Below, one piece after another: positions 32,326-39,327 of a DNA stretch of 64,000 bases; the first letter of the stretch is position 1; each line of letters begins with the position of its first letter. The stretch lies in contig JAXDKS010000071.1 of NCBI GenBank assembly GCA_034666985.1, positions 18,927 through 82,926 on the forward strand, written 5' to 3'. The translations under genes were made by a program, and so were the position numbers. The notes under the pieces are model-generated. The model was not told the DNA's origin. It did no database searches and saw only the letters and a list, made by a program, of their open reading frames with translations. The stretch comes from DATARR01 sp034666985 (lineage in GTDB: Bacteria; Acidobacteriota; Thermoanaerobaculia; Multivoradales; UBA5704).

Positions 32326-33693
32326 ATGAAGACCATCCGCATCGGCAACGGCCAGGGCTTCTGGGGAGACAACGTCGACGCTCCCGTGGAGCTGCTGCGT
32401 GGCGGCCCCATCGACTACATCGGCATGGACTACCTGGCCGAGGTGACGCTGTCGATCATGATGCGGCAGAAGCTCAAGAACCCGAAGCTCGGCTATGCCA
32501 CGGACTTCATCGGCTTCATCCGGCGGGTGCTGCCCGAGCTGAAAGAGCGCAACGTTCGCATCCTCACCAACGCCGGCGGGCTCAACCCCCGGGCCTGCCG
32601 CAACCGCATCTTCGAGCTGGCCCGGGACCTGGGGGTCAAGGGACTGCGGGTGGGGGTCGTGGAGGGGGACGACCTGCTGCCGCGCCTCAAGGACCTGATC
32701 GCGGCCGGCAATCCGCTCAAGAACATGGACACCGGCGAGCCGCTGGCGCCGATCGTGGACCGGGTGATGAGCGCCAACGCCTATCTCGGGGCGAAGCCCG
32801 TGGTGGAGGCTCTGCAGCAGGACGCCCAGATCGTCCTCTGCGGCCGCATCACCGACACGGCCCTGGCGCTCGCCCCCATGATCCACGAGTTCGGCTGGGA
32901 CGGCGACGACTGGGACCACCTCGCCGCCGGCACCATCGCCGGCCACATCATCGAGTGTGGCGCCCAGTGCACGGGGGGCAACTTCAGCCGCTTCTGGGAG
33001 GTGCCGGACCTCTGGAACGCAGGTTACCCCATCGTCGAGGCGCGGGAGGACGGCTCGTTCGTGGTCACCAAGCACGAGGGCACGGGCGGCATGGTGACGA
33101 TGGACACCGTCGGCGAGCAGCTCGTCTACGAGATGGGCGATCCCACGGCCTACATCACGCCGGACGTCACCGCCGACTTCACTTCCATCCGCCTGCGCCA
33201 GGAGGGGAAGGACCGGGTGGAGGTCTCAGGGATCGAGGGCCGGCCCAACACACCGTTCCTCAAGGTCTCGGCCTCCTACCTCGCCGGCTACAAGGCTTCG
33301 GGGCAGATCACCCTGTCGGGTCCGCGGGCGGTCGAGAAGGCGAAGCTGGCGGCGGAGATCGTCTGGAAGCGCCTGGAGCGCGCCGGCGTCACCTTCGCAC
33401 CGGAGGACCGGGAGACGGAGATCCTGGGCACGGGCGCCTGCCTGCCGGGGATCTTCGCGGCGCCGGACGAGCTGCCGGAGGTGGTGCTGCGCCTGGGTGT
33501 CAAGCATCCTGACTCGGCCAAGGTGGAAAGGTTCGGCAAGGAGATCGCGCCGCTGGTCACCGCCGGGCCGCCGGGGGTGACCGGCTTCGCTGGCGGCCGG
33601 CCCAAGCCGCAGGAGATCGTGGCCTACTGGCCGGCCCTCCTCGCCCGCGAGGAGGTGGAGAGCCGCATCCAGGTGACCGTGGAGGAGGCGTGA
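32326..33693 (+). CDS. atuA: AtuA-family acyclic terpene/acyl utilisation protein (DUF1446)
   Basis: 455 residues from the second of two adjacent ATGs (32323 and 32326 both possible). Family landmarks are IRIGNGQGFWGDN, DYIGMDYLAEVTLSIMMR, ILTNAGGLNPRACRN, CGRITDTALALAPMIHEFGW, HIIECGAQCTGGNFSRF and GFAGGRPKPQEIVAYWPALL. AtuA is required for citronellol/geraniol degradation in Pseudomonas and occurs widely beside carboxylase and enoyl-CoA hydratase genes. Its biochemical activity is not established. It is shorter than canonical AtuA, which carries a C-terminal domain encoded here as a separate gene at 34112. Confidence 0.88.
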   Translation: MKTIRIGNGQGFWGDNVDAPVELLRGGPIDYIGMDYLAEVTLSIMMRQKLKNPKLGYATDFIGFIRRVLPELKERNVRILTNAGGLNPRACRNRIFELARDLGVKGLRVGVVEGDDLLPRLKDLIAAGNPLKNMDTGEPLAPIVDRVMSANAYLGAKPVVEALQQDAQIVLCGRITDTALALAPMIHEFGWDGDDWDHLAAGTIAGHIIECGAQCTGGNFSRFWEVPDLWNAGYPIVEAREDGSFVVTKHEGTGGMVTMDTVGEQLVYEMGDPTAYITPDVTADFTSIRLRQEGKDRVEVSGIEGRPNTPFLKVSASYLAGYKASGQITLSGPRAVEKAKLAAEIVWKRLERAGVTFAPEDRETEILGTGACLPGIFAAPDELPEVVLRLGVKHPDSAKVERFGKEIAPLVTAGPPGVTGFAGGRPKPQEIVAYWPALLAREEVESRIQVTVEEA

Positions 33694-34115
33694 GCGACGG
33701 CGCCGTCTCCGCCCGTGTCTGGTATGGCGGCCTGCTGGCCGGGCTGCTGCCCATCCTCCTCCTGGGATTCCTCTACAGCGCGCTCGCGGACCGCACGGTC
33801 TTCGTTCTCTGGGCCCTGGTGGCCGCCGCCCTCTGGGTGGCGCTGTTGCGCCAGGGGCTCGCCGCGGGCTGGCCGGGGGCGCGTCGCGCCGGCTCCCTGC
33901 TGCTGCTCCTCGCCGCGGCCTTCGCGGTGTTCGCGGGCCTGGAGTCCGCGCACGCCGAGATCCTCGACCTCGGGTTCCGGGCGGTGCTCCCGGCCGTTTA
34001 TCATCCGCTCGCCACCTGGTCGGGGACGGCGGGCGTGCTGGCAGGGATACTGGGAGTCGCCGGCGCCGGCGTGCTCGCGCTTGCGCTGTTCCGGAAGCAG
34101 AAGGAGATCGAATGA
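33690..34115 (+). CDS. Membrane protein inserted in the atu-like operon
   Basis: 141 residues from a GTG that overlaps the atuA stop (GTGA). Four hydrophobic segments (GGLLAGLLPILLLGFLYSAL, TVFVLWALVAAALWVALL, AGSLLLLLAAAFAVFAGL and GTAGVLAGILGVAGAGVLAL) and a short basic tail (FRKQKEIE). It is coupled by ATGA to the next gene. No family recognised; not a usual member of atu/liu clusters. Confidence 0.7.
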   Translation: MSDGAVSARVWYGGLLAGLLPILLLGFLYSALADRTVFVLWALVAAALWVALLRQGLAAGWPGARRAGSLLLLLAAAFAVFAGLESAHAEILDLGFRAVLPAVYHPLATWSGTAGVLAGILGVAGAGVLALALFRKQKEIE

Positions 34116-34450
34116 GGGTCAAGCTGGAGAAGATCGCCCACGCCCGCTCAGGCGATAAAGGGGATGCCTCGAACGTCGGGCTGATCGCCCAGACGGCAGC
34201 GCTCTACCCGGCGATCCGCGAGCAGGTGACGGCCGAGCGGGTGAAGGAGCACTTCCGGGAGGTCTGCCGCGGTCCGGTGCAGCGCTATGAGCTGCCGAAC
34301 ATCCTGGCCCTCAACTTCATCCTCCACGACTCGCTGGGCGGCGGCGGCACCGAGAGCTTGAAGAACGACGCCCAGGGGAAGACCCACGCCCAGGGCCTGC
34401 TGCAGATGGAGATCGAGGTCCCCGCCGAGCTGATGGAGGGGCGAGGATGA
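34112..34450 (+). CDS. AtuA C-terminal (ferredoxin-fold) domain protein
   Basis: 112 residues: KLEKIAHARSGDKGDASNVG, then YELPNILALNFILHDSLGGG, matching the C-terminal domain that is fused to AtuA in Pseudomonas. Here it is a free-standing gene separated from atuA by a membrane protein gene. All junctions are 4-bp overlaps, so stoichiometric co-translation with AtuA is likely. Confidence 0.85.
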   Translation: MRVKLEKIAHARSGDKGDASNVGLIAQTAALYPAIREQVTAERVKEHFREVCRGPVQRYELPNILALNFILHDSLGGGGTESLKNDAQGKTHAQGLLQMEIEVPAELMEGRG

Positions 34451-35235
34451 GCAGTGGCGAACGGGTGGAGGTGCGGCAGGAGGGGGACCTCCTGTGGGTG
34501 ACCCTGAACGATCCCGAGCGGGCCAACGCCCTGTCGCCGGCCATGATCGACGAGATCACGACGATCTACCGCCGGCCGTGGCGCGAGGAGGGGGTGCGGG
34601 CCATCCTCCTCGCCGGCGCGGGCAGGAACTTCTCGGCGGGGGCGGACCTGGAGCACCTGCGCTCGCTGCGCGACGCGGGACCTGAAGAGAACCTCCGCGA
34701 CTCGCTGCGCCTCAAGGACCTCTTCGAGTCCATCCTGCGCCAGGACGCGCTGACCATCGCCCTCGTCCACGGCGCCTGTGTGGCCGGCGGCTGCGGCCTT
34801 GCCACGGCCCACGACTTTGTAGTCGCCGCCGAGGACGCCCGCTTCCTCTACAGCGAGGTGCGTATCGGCTTCGTGGCGGCCCTCGTGGCCACTTACCTCC
34901 CCCTGCGGCTGCGCGGCTCGGATGTCCGCGAGCTACTGCTCAATCCTCAATTCGTGGATGCCCACAAGGCGCTGGAGATCGGGCTCGTCAACCGTCTGGT
35001 GCCCGCCGAGGACTTAGCGGGCGTGGGCGAGGCCCTGGCCGCCCAGATCCTGGAGACGGGCAGCTCCGAGTCCATCGCCCGCACCAAGCGGCTGCTGCTC
35101 GACGTCCTCGGCCGGCCGCTGGGCGAAGCGATGACTCTGGCGGCGGAGGTCAATGCCGCGGCCCGCGCCACGGACGACTGCAAGCGGGGGATCGCCACGT
35201 TCCTGGAAACCAAGAAGACGCCCAAGTGGCGGTGA
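34447..35235 (+). CDS. Enoyl-CoA hydratase/isomerase family protein
   Basis: 262 residues, crotonase fold. Oxyanion-hole segments GRNFSAGADLEHLRSL and HGACVAGGCGLATAHDFVVA, then EVRIGFVAALVATYLPLRLR. The latter has AALVATYLPLR in place of the usual GL.P..G. It resembles methylglutaconyl-CoA and isohexenyl-glutaconyl-CoA hydratases (LiuC/AtuE), fitting an AtuA-linked leucine or isoprenoid degradation role. It overlaps the previous gene by 4 bases. Confidence 0.87.
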   Translation: MSSGERVEVRQEGDLLWVTLNDPERANALSPAMIDEITTIYRRPWREEGVRAILLAGAGRNFSAGADLEHLRSLRDAGPEENLRDSLRLKDLFESILRQDALTIALVHGACVAGGCGLATAHDFVVAAEDARFLYSEVRIGFVAALVATYLPLRLRGSDVRELLLNPQFVDAHKALEIGLVNRLVPAEDLAGVGEALAAQILETGSSESIARTKRLLLDVLGRPLGEAMTLAAEVNAAARATDDCKRGIATFLETKKTPKWR

Positions 35236-35928
35236 GTGACAAGACCGGTGAAGCTCATCCTCTTCGACATCGACGGCACTCTGCTGATCTGCGGTCCTCA
35301 GGTGCGGCCCCTCTTCGCCGGCGCGCTGGAGGAGGTCTTCGGCACGGCGGGGGACGTGGATGGCTACGACTTCGCGGGCCGCACCGACCCCCGCATCGTG
35401 ATCGACCTGATCACCGCGGCCGGCGTGCCGGAGGACGAGGTGCGCGCGGAGCTCCCCAGGGTGCGGGACCTCTACTTGGAGCGCCTCGAGCGGTCGCTCG
35501 AACGGCAGGGGATGGAGCTCCTGCCAGGGGTCGAGGAGCTGCTCGAGCGGCTCTCGGCGCGGGACGACGTCGTCCTCGCCCTCCTCACCGGCAACTGGGA
35601 GCCGGGGGCGCGCACCAAGCTGTCGCGCTTCGACCTCAACCGCTTCTTCGCCTTCGGGGCCTTCGGGTGCGACGGCGTCGACCGCTCGGATCTGCCGCCG
35701 GTGGCGCTGGAGCGGGCGGAGAGATGGGTGGGGCGACGGTTCCGGCCGGCGGAGACGCTGATCGTGGGCGACAGCATCCACGACGTCGGCTGCGCCCGGG
35801 CTCACGGCATCCCGGCCCTGGCGGTTGCCACCGGCCATACGCCGTCCGCGGCCCTGAAGGCGGCCGGCGCCGACTGGCTCATCCCTGACCTGCGCGAGGC
35901 CGGCCGGGCGGTGGACTGGTTGGGATAA
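35236..35928 (+). CDS. HAD-superfamily phosphatase
   Basis: 230 residues from a GTG directly after the hydratase stop. HAD motif I LILFDIDGTLLICG, motif II LALLTGNWEPGARTKLSRFD, motif III region RAERWVGRRF, motif IV TLIVGDSIHDVGCARAHG. An alpha-helical cap between motifs I and II (subfamily I). Phosphoglycolate-phosphatase-like by overall form; substrate unknown. Last gene of the atu-like operon. Confidence 0.88.
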   Translation: MTRPVKLILFDIDGTLLICGPQVRPLFAGALEEVFGTAGDVDGYDFAGRTDPRIVIDLITAAGVPEDEVRAELPRVRDLYLERLERSLERQGMELLPGVEELLERLSARDDVVLALLTGNWEPGARTKLSRFDLNRFFAFGAFGCDGVDRSDLPPVALERAERWVGRRFRPAETLIVGDSIHDVGCARAHGIPALAVATGHTPSAALKAAGADWLIPDLREAGRAVDWLG

Positions 35929-35938
35929 CCTGACCGAG

Positions 35939-36304
35939 CTAGGCAGCCTTCTCCTGCCCGCCGGTTTCCATCGGGCCTCCGGCCCGTTTCCACTCCACCA
36001 TGCCGTTGGTGAGCTCCACCACCCGGTGGGCTCCCAGCTGGCGCAGCGCGAGGCTCACCCGGCGCACGGCCGGGTCCTCGGGGCCGCTGCCCACGACGAA
36101 GAGCTCGGTCCTTTCGCTGGTGCCCGGCGGCAGGGTCGCGGGACCGTCGGGGCCGACCGGAAAGGCTCCGGGAATGTGACCCTGGTTGTAGTCTCCCCGC
36201 CAGCGTACGTCCACGACGCAGAACGGCGGGAAGGGGCGGCGTAGACGGCGGATCAGCTCCGCGGCGTGGGTCTTGAAGATCACCCCGTCGAAATGCGGGT
36301 CCAT
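35939..36304 (-). CDS. Rhodanese-like protein without catalytic cysteine
   Basis: 121 residues, with GAGGAGGTG six bases before the ATG. Rhodanese fold features are CVVDVRWRGDYNQGHIPGAF and the final VVELTNGMVEWKRAG. The loop that should hold the active-site cysteine (Y-C-x2-G-x-R) reads FVVGSGPEDPAVRR and contains no cysteine. It is therefore probably a non-catalytic binding or regulatory member. Confidence 0.8.
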   Translation of the reverse strand: MDPHFDGVIFKTHAAELIRRLRRPFPPFCVVDVRWRGDYNQGHIPGAFPVGPDGPATLPPGTSERTELFVVGSGPEDPAVRRVSLALRQLGAHRVVELTNGMVEWKRAGGPMETGGQEKAA

Positions 36305-36336
36305 GGCACACCTCCTCGATGTGCCCTGATGCTATC

Positions 36337-36609
36337 TCAAGCCCGCCGGATCATGCGTGTCGGCACCGCGAAGAGCCTCGGCCTCGCCACGATGTCCGGC
36401 CTCAGACGGTCCTGCATCGGCTCGGAATCGCTGCCGCCGCGCAGGAGCACCAGCCGGAAGCTCCGGCTTTGGACGACCTCCCGTACGAGGCCGCAGCACG
36501 CGGGGCACTGCCGGAGGAGGTGCCGCACGAACGGCATCATTTCGGCCTGCGAGAGCGCGGACCGGAAAAATTGCTCTACGGTGTATCGCGAGAAGTGCTC
36601 GTCAATCAT
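36337..36609 (-). CDS. Small zinc-finger-like (HC2-type) protein
   Basis: 90 residues from the ATG at 36609, favoured by GGGAGGAATGGG just upstream. The part FFRSALSQAEMMPFVRHLLR followed by QCPACCGLV resembles the H-x3-C-x2-C putative zinc-binding element of anti-sigma factors and related Acidobacteriota proteins. No transmembrane helix is present, unlike typical anti-sigma factors. No sigma factor gene is adjacent. Confidence 0.6.
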   Translation of the reverse strand: MIDEHFSRYTVEQFFRSALSQAEMMPFVRHLLRQCPACCGLVREVVQSRSFRLVLLRGGSDSEPMQDRLRPDIVARPRLFAVPTRMIRRA

Positions 36610-36690
36610 CCCATTCCTCCCAAAGAGCCGGTCCAAGCGAGACCTTCATCAAATAATGGTTGCCGGTGGGCGGAAATTCGGGACAAAGAT

Positions 36691-36719
36691 CCCTCATCAC
36701 CCCGCCCCTCTTCTCCCAG
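36691..36719. repeat. Half copy of the C-rich palindromic repeat
   Basis: CCCTCATCACCCCGCCCCTC followed by TTCTCCC matches one arm of the family found at 57225. It lies just after the 3' end of the hydrolase gene, with no matching opposite arm. Confidence 0.55.
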
Positions 36720-36726
36720 CCTTGGG

Positions 36727-37575
36727 CTAAAGGTGGGCGCGGAACCAGCGCTGGGTGGCGTTCAGGGCCTGGATGAGCTGGGGCGTGGGGCCGGCGAACG
36801 GGTGGCGGCTGCCGAAGGTATGGCTGGCGCCGGGGATGATCCGCAGCTCCCTCTCGCCGCCGGCCCGCTCGGCCAGCCGCCGGCCGTCCTCTAGAGGCAC
36901 GCTCTCGTCGTCGGCGCCGTGGACGATCAGCCAGGGGGCGCGCACGGTTGCGGCGGCGGCGAGGACGTCCAGGTCCGGCCGCCTCTCCTCGATCTCGGCG
37001 AGCATCCCGGGGCCGAGGGCCAGGCGCTGGCCGGTGCGGGCGTTGACCACCGGCATCTCGCCCTGCCGCCGCCACTGCTCCTTCTGCTCCGGCGTGAAGC
37101 GGTCGACGTCCGCGATGGCCGCCCAGGTCACCAGGGCGCGCACGCGGTCGCGCCCCTGGGAATTAGCGGAGCGGGCGGCGGCGAGGATCGCGTCTCCGCC
37201 GCCGCGGCTGTGGCCGAAGAGGCCCAGCCGGTCGCGATCCACCCGGCCGGGGGCGAGGGTCTCGCCCGTGGCCTCCAGCACGGCCAGCAGGTCCGCCACC
37301 TCGCGGCCGTAGGTGTTGGCCCGGAAGGCGTCCGGATCGGTGACGAGTTCGTCCTTGGGCCGCATGCCGGTGCCCGAGAGGTTGAAGCGGACGGCGACGA
37401 ACCCCCGTTCGGCGAGCAGGGTGGCGAGATAGGGGAAGAACCCCCACTCCATGAAGCCCTTGAAACCGTGGCAGATCACCACCGCCGGCCGCTCGCCGGG
37501 AGCGTCCGGCAGGTCGATCAGGCCGTGGAGGATGGAGGACGGCGTCTCCAGGTGGAAAGGGATCGTTTCGCTCAC
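36727..37575 (-). CDS. Alpha/beta hydrolase (dienelactone-hydrolase-like esterase)
   Basis: 282 residues. Oxyanion loop VICHGFKGFMEWGFFPYL, nucleophile S123 in FGHSRGGGDA, acid in VHGADDESVPLEDG and histidine in PGASHTFG near the C-terminus. No signal peptide, so cytoplasmic. The RPAVVICHGFKGF opening is typical of OsmC-associated/BAAT-like serine hydrolases. Divergent from ygfZ with a ~23-base gap. Confidence 0.87.
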   Translation of the reverse strand: MSETIPFHLETPSSILHGLIDLPDAPGERPAVVICHGFKGFMEWGFFPYLATLLAERGFVAVRFNLSGTGMRPKDELVTDPDAFRANTYGREVADLLAVLEATGETLAPGRVDRDRLGLFGHSRGGGDAILAAARSANSQGRDRVRALVTWAAIADVDRFTPEQKEQWRRQGEMPVVNARTGQRLALGPGMLAEIEERRPDLDVLAAAATVRAPWLIVHGADDESVPLEDGRRLAERAGGERELRIIPGASHTFGSRHPFAGPTPQLIQALNATQRWFRAHL

Positions 37576-37598
37576 CGCTTGAATTGTAGACTGTGGCC

Positions 37599-38666
37599 AT
37601 GACGACCGCGCCGCAGACCGCCACGAAGCCCCTGCCCCTCGTGAAACGCCATCAGCGTCTGGGAGCCGTCCTCGGAACCGTGGATGGCGCCGCCGTCCCC
37701 CTCCGCTACGGCCCCGTGACCGGAGAGGTGCGGGCCCTGCGCGAAGGCTGCGGCCTCGCCGATCGCTCCTGGACCGGGCGTCTGGAGCTGATCGGGGCGG
37801 ACCGCCACCGCTTCCTCAACGCCTACGTGACCTGCGAGGTCAAGGGGCTCGCCCCGGGCGAAGGGGCCTACAGCTTCTTCACCAACCCGAAGGGAGGCAT
37901 CCTCTCGGACGTCGTCGTGCTCGTCCACGAGGATCGCCTCTGGCTCCAGCTCCCTCCGGGGCAGGAGGACGCCATGGCCGCCCACCTGCGGAAGTACATC
38001 CTGGCGGACCGGGTGGAGCTGCGCCCGCTGGAGGACATGCTGCCGATCTCCCTCCTCGGGCCCCGGGCAGCCGAGGCCTTGGGCACGGAGCTGCCCCCGG
38101 ATGGAGATTGGCGACACATCAGGGCCCGGGTCCACGGCACCGAAGTGGCGCTCCAGCGCACGGGCCGGATGGGTGTCGAGGCTTTCACCCTGTGGGTGTC
38201 GGCCTCCATCGCGGGCCATCTCACAGAAACTCTGCTGGAGATCCCCGGCGTCCTGCCCGCCGGCTTCGAGGCCCTGGAGGTGCTGCGCGCCGAGGCGGGC
38301 ATCCCGCGCTTCGGCCGCGACTTCGGCCCGGAGAACTTCCCCCAGGAGACGGGAGCGGAGGGTGGGGTGAGCTACACCAAGGGCTGCTACCTGGGCCAGG
38401 AGGTGGTGGCCCGCATCCACTATCGCGGCGGCGTGCAGAAGACCCTGAGAGGCCTCGACTTCGGGATCGGACCCGCCCCCGAGCCGGGCACGCCCCTCCT
38501 CTTCGAGAATCGGGACGTGGGGAAGGCCACGACCGTGGTCGACTCCGTCCTCCTGGGCCGCCCCATCGGCCTCGCCATCCTTCATAAACGGGCGGCGGAG
38601 CCGGGAACGCGGCTGGACCTGCCGGGCGGGGGAGGGGCGGAGGTGCGGGAGTTGCCGTTCGGGTGA
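37599..38666 (+). CDS. ygfZ: YgfZ/GcvT-family folate-dependent Fe-S repair protein
   Basis: 355 residues. The family signature K-G-C-Y-x-G-Q-E is present as TKGCYLGQEVVARIHYRGG (K261, C263). The N-terminal GcvT-like fold runs GCGLADRSWTGRLELIGADR, FLNAYVTCEVKGLAPGEGAY. YgfZ proteins help maintain certain Fe-S enzymes with tetrahydrofolate. The adjacent HesB/IscA-type gene fits this. A GTG two codons upstream is possible, but the ATG at 37599 lies six bases after a TAGACT box. Confidence 0.9.
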   Translation: MTTAPQTATKPLPLVKRHQRLGAVLGTVDGAAVPLRYGPVTGEVRALREGCGLADRSWTGRLELIGADRHRFLNAYVTCEVKGLAPGEGAYSFFTNPKGGILSDVVVLVHEDRLWLQLPPGQEDAMAAHLRKYILADRVELRPLEDMLPISLLGPRAAEALGTELPPDGDWRHIRARVHGTEVALQRTGRMGVEAFTLWVSASIAGHLTETLLEIPGVLPAGFEALEVLRAEAGIPRFGRDFGPENFPQETGAEGGVSYTKGCYLGQEVVARIHYRGGVQKTLRGLDFGIGPAPEPGTPLLFENRDVGKATTVVDSVLLGRPIGLAILHKRAAEPGTRLDLPGGGGAEVRELPFG

Positions 38667-38675
38667 GCGGAAAGC

Positions 38676-38707
38676 GAAAGGCCGGAGGATCACCCCACCG
38701 GCCTTTC
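38676..38707. terminator. Bidirectional terminator between convergent genes
   Basis: GAAAGGCCGG and CCGGCCTTTC are perfect inverses with a 12-base loop, between the ygfZ stop and the HesB/IscA stop. There are modest T-rich tails on both sides. Confidence 0.65.
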
Positions 38708-38750
38708 AGCTTCCTTCTTCATTCCACCTGGCGGTGGTTCCAGACCTGAT

Positions 38751-39140
38751 CTAGACGGCGAACGAGGAGCCGCAGCCGCAGGTGCCGGCGGCGTTGGGGT
38801 TGTGGAACTTGAACCCCGCTCCCGCCATGCCGAGGACGTAGTCGATGTTGGTGCCCTGGAGATAGCGGGCACTCACGGCGTCGACGTAGACCGTCAGGCC
38901 GCTCTGCTCGTAGACCCAGTCGGTCTCCCGGGCCTCGCTCTCGTAGTCGAGAGCGTATTCGAAGCCGCTGCAGCCGCCGCCCCGCACCGCGATCCGTAGG
39001 CCATGGGAGGGATCGATCCCCTCCTGCTCACGGGTGATCTTCACCATCTCCACCGCCTTGGGGGTCAGCGTGACGGGGAAATCCTCCTGGGGTGCCGGGG
39101 CCTGAGGGGACGAAATCGGGACCTGCTCGGTATTTTCCAT
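38751..39140 (-). CDS. HesB/IscA/ErpA-type Fe-S cluster carrier
   Basis: 129 residues. The three conserved cysteines are C57 (RGGGCSGFEYAL), C121 and C123 (GTCGCGSSF), and the region between has the standard LTVYVDAVSARYLQGTNIDY. A Pro/Gln-rich N-terminal tail of about 20 residues precedes the domain. It acts in transfer of Fe-S clusters to apo-enzymes. The start is at 39140, with GGAGCATGAACC before it. Confidence 0.92.
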   Translation of the reverse strand: MENTEQVPISSPQAPAPQEDFPVTLTPKAVEMVKITREQEGIDPSHGLRIAVRGGGCSGFEYALDYESEARETDWVYEQSGLTVYVDAVSARYLQGTNIDYVLGMAGAGFKFHNPNAAGTCGCGSSFAV

Positions 39141-39327
39141 GGTTCATGCTCCTTGCTGTCCGCCTTTGCTGGCAGCATCGATCAAGATACCGGGGGGCGG
39201 AGGGCTTGTCAAATTCCGACCGCGTCCGGGTGCGTGTACACTGGCGATCCTCCCCTTGTGGGAGTCGCCCGACCATGCTGACGCCTCCTGCAAGGATTTG
39301 ATTCCAAAGGACCAGAACGGATTTTCG

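Noticed and set aside
39139..39327. Upstream extension of the C-A-T synthetase
   Set aside because: The 63 extra codons show no NRPS similarity and overlap the HesB/IscA upstream region. The ATG at 39328 begins the expected sequence.
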